Positions 37,351 to 48,123 of a stretch of 64,000 nucleotides of DNA are shown piece by piece. Position numbers and translations under genes: made by a program. The DNA comes from Numida meleagris. Taxonomy: Eukaryota; Chordata; Aves; Galliformes; Numididae. The notes under the pieces were generated by a model. The model did not search any database, was not told the DNA's origin, and saw only the letters and a list, made by a program, of their open reading frames with translations. The DNA lies in assembly GCF_002078875.1 (NCBI RefSeq), contig NC_034414.1, positions 33,444,608 to 33,508,607 of the forward strand, in the 5' to 3' direction. Numbering within the stretch: position 1 is the stretch's first letter; each line of letters opens with the position of its first letter.

Positions 37351-37642
37351 GAATTCTGAATGTGAAATTTTCTCAGTTTTTCCCTGAAGTAGTTTTTATT
37401 CCATATTAAAGCACTGACTATATGTTGATAGACACATCCAATAAATAGCTGATCTAAGAAATTGAATAGCAACAACAGCAAAGACTAGAACTATGAATAG
37501 ACTGATATCTGAATCATACATTATATTTATAGATAAGCAGCTGAGTTTAGATTTATTTTGATTTTATTATTCTGGAAAGATAATCTCCAGTGACAAGGTA
37601 CTGTCATTCACCAAGCTGGTCAACAACCTTTTCTTCTTTACT

Positions 37643-38920
37643 GCGTGGTTCAGCCTTTTGATCATTCTTGTGGCCTCCTCTGGACTCACTCCAGCAGGGC
37701 CAGGTCTTCCATATGCCAAGGGACCCACAGCTGAATGCAGTACTGCAAGTGAAGTTTCATGAAAATGGAGTAGGAAGGAGAATCACCTCTCTTGCCCAGC
37801 TAGTCATGCTTCTTTTGATGCAGACAGGGTACAGTTGGCTTTTCGGGTTGCAAGTGCTGATTGCCAGCTCATGTGGAGCTTCTCATCAATCAGCATCCTC
37901 AAGTTGTTATCCTCAGGGATGCTCTCAATTAATTCTCTACCAAGTCTGTATTCATAATTGGGATTGCCTCCAACACATACAAGACCTTGCTCTTGGTCTT
38001 GTTTAACTTTATGAGGTTTGTACAGGTGCACCTCACCAGTCTATTAAGATCTTTATGGATGGCATCCCTTCCCTCTACTGTGTTGACTGCACCATGCAGC
38101 TTGATGTCATCTGCAAACTTGTTGAAGATACTCTCAATTGCACTGCCCATGTCACCAGCAAAGATGCTGAATAATGTTGATCCCAGTACTGACAACTGAG
38201 AGACACACTTGTCCACCTGAGGGTGTCCACGTGGACACTGAGCTGTTGACATCAACTCTCTGAGTGCAACTGTCTAGCAAATCTCTTATCCACTGAGTGG
38301 ACAATCTGTCAAATCCATGTCTTTACAATTTAGATACAAAGATTTTGTTTGGGACAACGTTAAATGCTTCTCGCAAGTATGGGTAGACTATGTCAGCTGC
38401 TCTTCCCTTATCCACCAATGCTGTAACTTTATCATAGAAAATATGGTTTGCCCTTAGTGAAGGTATGCTGTCTGTCACCTCTCTGTTTGCCATGTGCCTT
38501 AGCAAATTTTCCAGGAGGATCTGCTCCATGCTCTTACCAAGTACAGAAATGAGAGTGACTGGCCTGTTCCCCAGATATTCTTTCTCCCTTTTTTAAAAAT
38601 GGAGGTTGTATTTCCAATCGGTGAAAACTTCACTGAGCTGCCATGACTTTTGAAATATGATAGATAGTGACTTAGCAACTTCATTGGACACTGAAGCAGA
38701 CTTCAGTGTCTAATTCTCTCAAGACACATGAATGCATCTCACCAGGTCCATGGACTTGTGCACGCTCAAGTTTCCTAGATGGTCTTGAACACAATATCCA
38801 CCTAAAGTTGTGTTGTTCTGAGAAGGCTAGTAGCTTCTACGTGATCAGGAGTGCTACAGATACAAAGGATTACCCCTTAGAGATCTTCTACACAGAAGCT
38901 CTAAAATCATCCTTCTGAAG
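37643..38920 (-). mobile_element. CR1 LINE, reverse-transcriptase region
   Basis: The minus strand carries the ORF2 reverse-transcriptase and C-terminal region of an older CR1 subfamily. The 3' terminus is absent: similarity starts at about 37643 within ORF2, which is unusual because CR1 copies normally keep the 3' end. The distal part (38700-38920) is weakly similar. Confidence 0.8.
37929..38690 (-). pseudogene. CR1 ORF2 reverse-transcriptase remnant
   Basis: Reverse transcriptase of a CR1 non-LTR retrotransposon, which copies element RNA at the nicked target. In frame 38529-38323: VDKGRAADIVYPYLREAFNV, corresponding to the family's '[20 protein letters not shown]'. In frame 38255-37929: FNKFADDIKLHGAVNTVEGR, containing the catalytic F-A-D-D box intact. 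Frameshifts separate these blocks and stops occur in between (about 38260-38320), so no enzyme can be made. Divergence from the CR1 at 48 kb indicates an older subfamily. Confidence 0.8.
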
Positions 38921-40332
38921 TCACTCCTGATTATTCTGTGTCATTTATCAACAGGAATTTTGTTTAGAAACAGTAGTTCTGTTCCCTGTGATATTTTCCC
39001 TTAAATTTCCTTACTATTTAAAACTGTTTCCTACATAATTACATATTTATTGATAAGATTTATGTGAGCAATTATGAAACTGTAATCAGAAATCTTGGCA
39101 CTATTCACAAGTTCTTTTCAGATCATATTGTTGTGATTCATAAATGAAACTGTAAATAAAATGGAGGTGCTAATTTTATTCATGAATCCAGCACTGTCCT
39201 GCACGGACAACATTTTTTACTAATTTATTATATTTCTTGTTTATAGAATTTGCTATGAGCTTTAACCACACTCATTACTTGCAAATATTTACCAATTCAT
39301 TTTTATTAAAATGATTGAAGAAGAAGAAGAATTCTATTCAATATTCTCCTTTAAACTGACATAGTGTTTAGTTAGGATTTTAAAATGTGTGATATTTTTT
39401 CTAATTATTTTTAGGGTGAGGTAAACACTTGAAATCTATTTACTATGATAAAAGAATGTCAGGAGACCTAAAAATACAAAAATTCTTATATGAACAACAA
39501 CATATGCTTAAACTGTGATTTTTAATTGGAATCCTAAAAAAAAGTTTCTTAAGTACCCAGCTGTTATTTGAATTCTCACAATTAGCTGGACCCTTAATAG
39601 CACAAGCCCAGTGTTTACACTGGAAAAACGTGTGTTCTTAAAATTAAACAGACCAATCCCCACTGAACTAGAATTTGTCAATTGGTATGGTGTAATCATT
39701 ATGTAATAATATTAATAAATATATATATGCTAAGTCCTGGCACAAAGAAAAATCTTTCAAAATAAATGACATTTTCAAAGCTATATGTATTGTTTATCTA
39801 ACCCAATGTCAGCCTATATCCTATTCCTAAGGGAGATATCTTAACTTATGACTTGGTATAATGTGAGCTTAACAGATGGACAGAAGCATAAGTAGCCAAA
39901 AGCCTGTATTCTATGTAGTTGTAGCGTACAAAATATGTGTTTGCAGGTGATAGGATTCTCAGACAGGAATTTCCAAACAGCTGGCAATGCTAAAGCTATA
40001 ATCCTATGTTTTAAACATTACAACATTATTAATTCAGTTTTGAGATGTTTCCATTAAAACAAAAAACAAACAACTTACAAGCTCTGAAAGAAAAGCAGCT
40101 AAGGAAGAAAATCTTTCAAGTTTTTACTTTAGGTTTTTATTCCTTGGTGGATGTGATCTGCAGCAAAGAAAGGTACCGAAGACTCAAATCCTTGAGTACA
40201 GCATCCTGGACATTATGTTATGTTTGGCTTGCAGGGAAAAAAAAAAATCCCTCACAACACACAGCTGAAAGCTACTAGGACACATTTAGGGAACAAGCCA
40301 AGTAGAATGGTGCCATTTCACCACAAAGAAAT
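38921..40332. other. Unassigned AT-rich sequence
   Basis: No gene recognised. The last 5 bp (40328-40332, GAAAT) are the target duplication of the next LTR. Confidence 0.5.
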
Positions 40333-41101
40333 TGTCTGAACCCTTCTTTTCTTTTGGCTCAAAGCTTGCTTTCTGAGGTATCTTTTGTGATAAGACTCTA
40401 ACTTACTTACCAAGGAGGCAAATTGTGGGTGTCGACATGTGGCAATCAACATCACGGTGTGAACATTCGAAAGCATTTCCTTCAGGGCTCTTTGCCCCAG
40501 GAAGAGAGTGCTCAGGAGTGTTTACTGGCAGAAGATCTGGCCTGTGACCAAGTAGCGCCAGCTTGGTATGGGAGACTGGGGAATGATACCATCGTATCCT
40601 GTGAAAAACAGGATGCGGGTGGGCACCTCCCTGCTCCCTCTTATCTGCTGGCAAGGCCCGGAAGATGGGTTTTCTGCTGAGATCCCAAAGCCAGAAGCTG
40701 CTACTCCAGAGAGAGCTGACTCAACCACTAACTGTCACTCCAAAGAGAGCTGACTCGACCAATTTGGACTTATTATAAGTTCGTACTGCTGCTTGGTCAA
40801 CCAAAGCGGTTGGCAACCGAACAACAAGCCCTGATGACCCATCACCCAAGAAGATCAACGTCAGCGCTACAAACAACGCTGGACCCCTGGTGGTGACTAT
40901 CTCTCTTGCTTTCTACAAAGACTCCTTGCTTTTTTTTAATCTCTTTTCTATCACCCACCTTCCCTTCCCCATCTCCCTAAGCTACTAGGATTTGTAATAA
41001 ACCGGTTGGGCTGACATTTGACCCGTTGTGTCTTAATCTCACCGTCGGGTATACATATATTAAAAGAACCCCTTCTCCCTCCTGTAAATTGGAGCGAGAC
41101 A
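40333..41101 (+). mobile_element. Solo LTR, 0.8-kb family, copy B
   Basis: A 769-bp element bounded by TG…CA with perfect 5-bp duplications GAAAT (40328-40332, 41102-41106). On the plus strand: CCAAT (40759-40763), TATA-like TTATTATAAG (about 40771-40779) and AATAAA (40996-41001), giving U3, an R of roughly 200 bp and a short U5. Opposite in orientation to copies A (31516-32335) and C (42763-43555). No internal retroviral sequence. Confidence 0.93.
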
Positions 41102-41599
41102 GAAATGTATTCATGCAGCAAACAAAGGTGGTTTAAATCTCTATGTCCATTGATGACATCAAACTTTCTGAACTGTCACATTCAGATAGGGTCAAGCCAG
41201 GCAAAATGAACTGATTATTTCAAATTTCTTGAAGACTTTGCATTAAGTCCAGTGACTCCAACAAAATCATCTTGTCTTTAGAATCAAAAGATCATGTACT
41301 GAGTCTGATTGGTTTTGACTGTAATCAGTGCGCTTCTAGGCATTTTTGGAAGCTCTTAAATAACAGTAAATTAAAATGTTTATTTTTATGGAAAGTTTGA
41401 AAATACTTTTTTTTTTTTTTTTTTTTTGGCGCAAGGTGACTGAGAAGTAATTGTGGCCACCATCAGTAACAAAACACAGTAGTATTAGGTCATGGCTGGT
41501 GGTAAGAAGCTTATAACATGAAATATGTGAATGAAAATTTAAGAAACTTCTAAAATTTGAAAATATATATTTTTAAGTTTGAATGTAAATTTTGTTATT
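41102..41599. other. Unassigned sequence with poly(T) tract
   Basis: Contains a T tract of about 20 at 41408-41428; nothing else recognised. Confidence 0.5.
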
Positions 41600-42262
41600 T
41601 ATTTTTAGTTCTGAGCAAGCATTACTATGCAGCAGGAGGTGAAGTGTCACTGGAGCCAGTGCTCAGCAATGCAGAGGAGCTTGGAGGTATCCTGGGCTGT
41701 AGTGACCATGTCCTGTTTGAGTTCATGATCTTGAGGAATACAGGCCTGGCAAAAAGCGCAGTTCAGACCCTGAACTTCAGGAGAACGAACTACCATCTTT
41801 TTAAGGAATTATTAGAAACAACCCTGGGAAACTGTCCTTAGGGACTTAGGACAGAACAGAGCTGGCAGCTCTTTAAGGACGCCTTTCTAAGAGCACAAGA
41901 TCTCTCCATTCCCCTGCATGAGAAATCAAGAATAGAATGCAGGAAATCAGCATGGTTGAACAAAGACATGCTGGTCAAACTGAGGAAAAAGGAGGAAAAG
42001 CACAGGGAGTAGAATCAGGGATGTGAGGCCTGGGAAAAATTCAGGGATGCCTTCTGGACACAGAGAGATGGGATCAGGAAAGCCAAGGCACAGATGGAAC
42101 CAAACTTGGTGAGGGATGTGAAATATAACGAGAAAAGTTTCTATAGATACACTGGTCAGAAGAAACAGACAAAGAAGAGTGTACTCCCTCTGGCAGATGA
42201 AAAGGGAGAACTGGCTTCAAGTAACATGGGGAATGCTGAGGCACTCTTGCCTAATGGCTCTA
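41600..42262 (+). mobile_element. CR1 LINE, endonuclease-to-RT linker fragment
   Basis: The plus strand encodes the region between endonuclease and reverse transcriptase of CR1 ORF2. Typical blocks: LGGILGCSDHVLFEFMILRN and AVQTLNFRRTNYHLFKELLE in the frame 41557-41841; the frame at 42094 has VRDVKYNEKSFYRYTGQKKQ. A stop and frame changes lie between. Both the 5' end and the 3' end of the element are missing, so this is an isolated internal piece, left by deletion or rearrangement. Confidence 0.82.
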
Positions 42263-42499
42263 AGCTATGCATTTACATTTGTCTCTCCTGTCTTTTTAAA
42301 TTAAATTTCCTTAACAGCCTTGTGTGAAAAGTCGTTTTTCCCACTTGTGATGTAGTTAAATGTAACCAAGTTATTAGAGAGAAAAATTAAACTATTAGTT
42401 CTTTTTTTTTTTTTCACACTGGCACACTAATACTTCTCTGTGTTTAATATACAGTGGCTGCCTGCAAATGTAGTCACAGAATTTAACTGATTCTATGTA
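42263..42499. other. Short unassigned spacer
   Basis: AT-rich, ends in the TA at which the mariner inserted (42498-42499). Confidence 0.5.
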
Positions 42500-43814
42500 G
42501 GTCTCTCCAAAAAGTAATGTCCTGTATTTATTTCCATGGAAACAGCAACAGATACAAAGAGCACAACAACACTATTTGACAGAGCAAATTCTCAGCTACA
42601 AAATACTATTTTTTCAACATAGTCACCACCATTAGCTAAGCTTTTTTATCAGCAGTGAACAAGAGCCTGCATGCTGTGCTTGTAAAACCTTGCATGGCTA
42701 TACAAAACATGGATTGTCTTTCACTCCATTGTTACTACTGCTGAGACATACCACCCACCACCTGTCTCTCTCCAATTTATAGGAGGGAGAGGAGGTTCTT
42801 TTAATATATGTATACCTGACGGCAAGAGTAAGACACAATGGGTCAAATGTTAGTCCGACCGGTTTATTACAAATTCTAGTTGCTTAGGGAGATGGGGAAG
42901 GGAAGGCAGGCGATAGAAAAGGGATAGGAAATAAAAGCAAAGAGTCCTTGTTGAAAGCAAGAGAGAGTCTCCACCGTGGGTCCACTGTTGTTTGAAGTGC
43001 CTCCGCTAATCTCAGGAACTCGTCTAATCACCGCAGGGGATGGGAGAAAGTCAGGAAGCTTCACAGCAAGCAGGCCCCAGGGGGGTTCTTTCCTAAGAGG
43101 CTTCTTTTTCTTAGGGAATTCCTCCATCAAAGGTTTCTTTTCTTTGGGAGTTCTTCTCCTCCAAAAGTTTCATTTCTTTGGGAGTTCTTCTCCAAAGTTC
43201 TTAGTTTAGTGGGGACATTTTATCCCGTTTCACACTTCTTTTTTTTCTTCTTCTTCTTTTCTCTCTGTTAGTGTGACACATCTGGCCCAAGAGATAAGCC
43301 AGCAGGGAGTGGTGCCTTCGTTGCCACGCACAAACATTATCACCTTTTCCAGTGGTCAGCTCCTTCAAGCCACACCCCCAAAAAACACTGCTTGTCCTGC
43401 TTCTGCTTATGGATCATAAACAGAAGTACCCTGGCACGATGACACCCACCGCTCACCCCCCTAGATAATTCGCAGTTGTCAGTTAGTCTTATCACCCAAA
43501 AGGTCTCATGAAGCAAGTTTTGAGGCAAAAGAAAAAACAGTTTTTGTCTTCCACACCACCTCACTGCACTCACATCCACAGTTTGGTCTCCATAAATGTT
43601 CAGCAAACATCAATGAATGTCAGTGGGTGCAATTTTTTCCACATGGAGAAATTCAATGACACATCTTTGCTTCATATGCACTTCCATGTCAGATGCCATT
43701 GAGTCAGACATACATCTCTGTTGCATGATGTAAGAGAATGTTGTTGGGAAAGTTCAAGCTCTACTGCCATACTACCAACATAATAAAACAGGAAGTGCTC
43801 CTTCCAGACCAGCC
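42500..43814 (-). mobile_element. Mariner (Galluhop-like) split by an LTR
   Basis: The two mariner parts (42500-42762 and 43556-43814) join seamlessly at the LTR target duplication and total about 520 bp, the same as the other copies. Left terminal repeat 'GGTCTCTCCAAAAAGTAATG', right terminal repeat '…GGAAGTGCTCCTTCCAGACC'. On the minus strand just outside the LTR, the frame from 43606 reads MLNIYGDQTVDVSAVRW, the transposase N-terminal helix-turn-helix, and then runs into the LTR exactly at 43556. Confidence 0.92.
42763..43555 (-). mobile_element. Solo LTR, 0.8-kb family, copy C, inside mariner
   Basis: A 793-bp element bounded by TG…CA with perfect 5-bp duplications CCACC (42758-42762, 43556-43560). 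On the minus strand AATAAA corresponds to 42863-42868. Both ends match copies A and B ('TATAGGAGGGAGAGG' near the left; 'AAGCAAGTTTTGAGGCAAAA' near the right) but the middle (about 42975-43450) is a different sequence and includes imperfect 30-35-bp tandem units (about 43103-43205). It is a subfamily variant with a replaced U3/R segment. Confidence 0.93.
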
Positions 43815-46601
43815 ATTATAGAACAAGACTAACAGGAGAACCCTAGTGTTTTTCAGATGCCTACACATAACTAATTTTACTTTCGTATGGTCTGGAAAAA
43901 TAGAAGACACGCGCTTCTGGAAATGAGCTGACTAGTCTACCAGCAAGCTCTGCTGCTGCTCTGCTGCATGATCCCAGTTCGAGTCTGCTATTCCTAAATT
44001 TACTATGAATACTCTGAGTTTGAGATATGACTTTGCTATTAGGCACCTCTATGCCTGGAAAAAAAGGATCACGGCACCTGGCAAGCATAAACCCATTACC
44101 AGCTTGCTCTTATCTCTGTTGTTTGGATCTACATTGAATAAAAAGGGAAGGAAAAAAAAGAGAGAAATGAGAATCTGCCCTTTAAATCTGCCCTTGTGCT
44201 TAAGCTTCACTGAGGAAGTTTAATAAGAAGAAAATAGCCTTAATTCCTTCTATCTGTAGAACATAGTTTCTCATAAAAATAGGGGCAGAAGAATGCAAGT
44301 GATAAAAAATATCTTAACACAGTTTTAAAAGAGAAACACTATCTCTAAAAATCTCATTAGGATAAATAATACCTCATCTCACTAGGGATCATTTTTGTCA
44401 TATTATATTGAAAATGACTTATTTTTCAGTCATTTAAAGGTATCTATTTCATGCCTCATGATGGAAAGCAGATTCCTTTTACAAGAGTCTGTTGCGCATG
44501 TGAAGCAATCATACAGAATGTTCTATCTTACATTTTTGGCAAGCTGTTAAACTGCTTCTGCTGAATCACATTTTAAAACCTTGACAGTGACTTAAATTAC
44601 CACAGATTTAAGCTTTGCTCCTAACATACCATAATGTCATAACTCTGCTCAGCAAGACAGTGATGAGACTGTTTAAGCAGTGCAATGTACTCTCTGTGTG
44701 CATGTAGTCCCTCATCCCTCCTTAATAAGCATGTGAAGATATATATTGTACAAAACACAGCAAGCTAGGGGAAAAGCACCCCATTAATCTCTCCAGCAAC
44801 TGGAGTGGTTTTTTTGTGATGAAATTTTGTTCTCTCTTTCTAATACAAACTGGCATCTGTTTCCTATCACTTTTTAGGTTTTACAGAAGAGATCTTTGGT
44901 AGAAAATTGCCCTTTCATTCTCTGCAGGTCATGCATTCTGCACAAACACAACTCCAAAATAATTTTCCTGGAGAAAAATACTCTAGAAAGAAACAATCTG
45001 CTCTTAGTATGTACTTGGCATTTCATTCTCTGTTGACTACTTTTTCTGTATTTGTCTAAACTGTTATAGAACAAAAAATGTATTTGCATAGCATATGGAT
45101 GAAACCCTTTAGTTGATTGTTTACCCTATTCCTTATATACACTGATAGAGATGGAATAGCCTAAGAGTATAATTCAGGATTGCTTTTCATTCCTTTTTAA
45201 AAAATAATGTTACTGTGTTTGCAAACTTGTCCCCAACAACAATAATATTTGGAATTATGGATGTGTTTTGATTTTCAGTACTTTTACTGGGGAACTTTCT
45301 GCATACTGTGTCAATGACCTTTTTATTTAATCATTGTACAAGGTGAAAGTGACATGATTTTGATTAATTTTTAGATAAAGAAAAGTCTTCACTTACTAAC
45401 TGGAATACTTCTCTGAATTTAAAATGTTGACCATTTGAGGCTGCAGTTATGTTGACATAAAGAAAGTCCCCTTTAATTCATTAATTCACAGTCTTACACG
45501 TCTCACTGGAAACCAGTTACCTGCAGAAAATTTTTATAAGGAAAGACAGAATTAATTCCTTACCTCCAACTCCAGCATGCCATGGCTCAATGTATGTATC
45601 CAAACATTTATTTGGCTCTGGCAACGGACCCTACAAAGACTGCATTTAAGCTATTACTAATCAGAACTTTGCAAAAAACCAATATTATTCTTCTTAATGA
45701 ATGCTATTTGTATATTAATGCATAACCATTACTATGTAATAACTGTTGAGGGAGTCATGGTTGTTTAGTACGGAGTTGATCTTGAAGGAACTGCATATTG
45801 GAAAAAAAGTTTCTGTAGCAAGAAGTAGAACAAAGATGTAAAGATTGCAGCTGGTATGATTTGGATTTTTTTCTGCTAGACGTACATTATACTGACAGAT
45901 GAAAGAAAAATAGCACAAGGCAACTTCTGCTAAAGTACAAGCAACAACAGAAGTATTCAGTGTTGGTAGGGAGTGCTTAAAATGTCAAGCCTTTATTACT
46001 GGTCAGCAGAGCTAAATAAATAGTAGAATTCATTCTTGAGAAGTTGATTTGACTCTAATCCAGGACCACAGTATTTATGTCCTGAGTATTTATATGCTGA
46101 TGCTACAAAGAAGTTGTGCAGAGGTCAGAAGATAACAAAGTTCATAAAATTTAGTACAAATATTACTTTGAATATTTTCTGACAAAAGTTGTCCAGTTTT
46201 TCTGTTCATTTTTCTCCTTTTGGAACAGGTTTATACGTTCAAGGTATACAAACAATAAGATGTGATTCAATTTGTCAGTTGTACGTCATAAATAATAAAC
46301 TCTGATCAATTTGCAAATAATCTACATTCAAAAAGATTTTCTTCTAAAATATACAGATGTTGAATTTCAAAACAATTCCAAGGAAATCAGGATTAGTTAC
46401 AGTTCACTGGATGACCAAAACCAACTCTAATTGTAATTATTATTGCTCTTTAGGCTATTTAAGGACAAAAAAAAAAAAAAAAAAAAGAGTATACAAGATG
46501 AATACTCCTCTTAATACATCAGAAGTAACCAAAAACTAGGACATTAATCATTAATAATATTCTACATAATTTACAGTATTTCTTTTTCTGTGAAAGTACA
46601 C
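43815..46601. other. Unassigned AT-rich region
   Basis: Contains the candidate minus-strand exon at 45564-45630 and a second strong minus acceptor near 45889. A poly(A) run lies at about 46469-46486. No transposon recognised. Confidence 0.5.
45564..45630 (-). other. Candidate 67-nt coding exon
   Basis: The minus strand shows the acceptor 'GCAGTCTTTGTAG' and the donor GGAG|GTAAGG. The 67-nt stretch is clearly GC-richer than its surroundings and open in two frames. Frame 1 reads GPLPEPNKCLDTYIEPWHAG, which looks protein-like. Frame 2 reads VRCQSQINVWIHTLSHGMLE and connects in phase with the candidate exons at 53365-53408 and 18320-18399. I match neither to a known protein. This is the best exon candidate in the window, but it remains unproven. 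Confidence 0.35.
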
Positions 46602-46947
46602 TGTCAGCGCTTAGTCCCGTTAGTGAATTCTCTCAGTCATGGTAGCATCAAAATAGTAAGCCTTCTTTACTGTGTTCAACATACATCTTATATATCCTCC
46701 ACTTGCAAGCAGTAAATCCACTCACGGTTAATTGGCCTTAAGTTCTTCCAAGCAACACTGATAACAAACAAAGGGTTCCTTAACTGTTCCAGATGTGACA
46801 AGATTAGCTGCGCGTACTAAAGAGGCATCCTGTTTACCCTTTAGCCCTGTCTCCTCTCTGTCTTACTTTACAGACTCCCAAGGCCTCATAGCCATAAGGT
46901 CTATCACAGAGTCTGTTGAGCTCCTTGGTGTTACATCTCCCCCCACA
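46602..46947 (-). mobile_element. Solo LTR, compact family, copy 2
   Basis: 346 bp, aligned end to end with 6041-6385 (shared 'CAACATACATCTTATATATC' and 'CTTGGTGTTACATCTCCCCC'). Bounded by TG…CA. Flanks GTACAC (46596-46601) and GTATAC (46948-46953) are similar but not identical, so the target duplication is uncertain. The poly(A) signal present in copy 1 is mutated here (AGTAAA on the minus strand). Confidence 0.88.
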
Positions 46948-48123
46948 GTATACTATGGCATTATTTCACAGATAGAAGGATTGCTTTCAAAAACTACCCT
47001 TACATTCATAAAGGCTTGCACATAGAAGCTTTTGGCATGAAATGTAATGGAATTACATTTACTCCATAGGGATAATTCTGGATTAATGTTTTCATTTTTG
47101 CAGTGCATAAATGCATTTGAATTCAAGTTAACTGAAGCTCTGTAGATGATTTAGAATTGAACATTAAGAAAGCAGACTCAACTGTCATTCTGGATTAATT
47201 AAACTATAATATGAAGACAATTTATTTTGTGAATATCCACAATACTCAGTTTGCTTGGAACAAAAAAAAAAATTGTGAATATAAGATTTTTCTCTCAAAT
47301 ATCCTCCTCTAATCCTGTTTATTTGTATTAGAATCCCATTAATTCCTACAGAAGCACAGAAGTCTGCAGCTGTGCAGGCTTTTGACACAAAAATAACCAC
47401 ATTTTGACATGTTAAAAACAGATTCCACACATCTTTAGAAATTTGAGTAAAATTAAATCTTACTGTTTTTAAACTATTTCTGACACTTCTCAGCAGGTTT
47501 TTGAAATTCTGAATCTTGTTTTCACAAGGAATGTAGAACAGTGTTCCTAAAATTGTTAAAAATAAAAGATTTCTGAAAAAAAATACTTATCAAATCCCAT
47601 GTAAGCCTGTCCTTTAATGAACATTTCAATAATGTGTGCAAGTTTTCTAACAGGGGTGCTAGGCATTAATTACATTGTTCTTATAGTAGCTGTATTAAAA
47701 ACTAAATATTCCCACTCCAGAGAGAAACTTTGTATAAAAAAGACTAACTATCGAAGAGAAGCAGCTGCTCTTAAAAGGCAATAATACAGCAAAAACAAAA
47801 ACAAGCAAAGAAAAAGAATTCAGAACTAAAGTGACTGTAATGAAAAAAAAAAACTGTCAGAGATTTAGAGGCTCCTGAGCTAAGTGCTGCCTGTGGTCTG
47901 AGACCATAAGGAGTTCTGAGTACCTGAACGGATCTGTAACCTTGAAACTTTTTTGAATCTCAAACTTTCTTAGATATGAAGTACTGACTGAAGGGTTAAG
48001 CTCAAAAGTTTTTGTTTGTTTCTTTAATGCATCCAGTTAACTGTATTATAATGCTCTTAGTCTCTGATCTATATTTACAAAACTACCTTCTGACAGACTA
48101 ACAGCTGGATTTCAATTTCAAGC
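46948..48123. other. Unassigned AT-rich sequence
   Basis: No gene or repeat recognised. Confidence 0.5.

Noticed and set aside
43340..43606. 88-codon minus-strand frame beginning like a mariner transposase
   Set aside because: Only the first 17 codons are mariner; the rest is LTR sequence. It is an insertion artefact, not a fusion gene.
45733..45888. Strong minus acceptor followed by an open stretch (YNVRLAEKNPNHTSCNLYIF)
   Set aside because: No acceptable donor, and it lies only about 100 bp from a better exon candidate.
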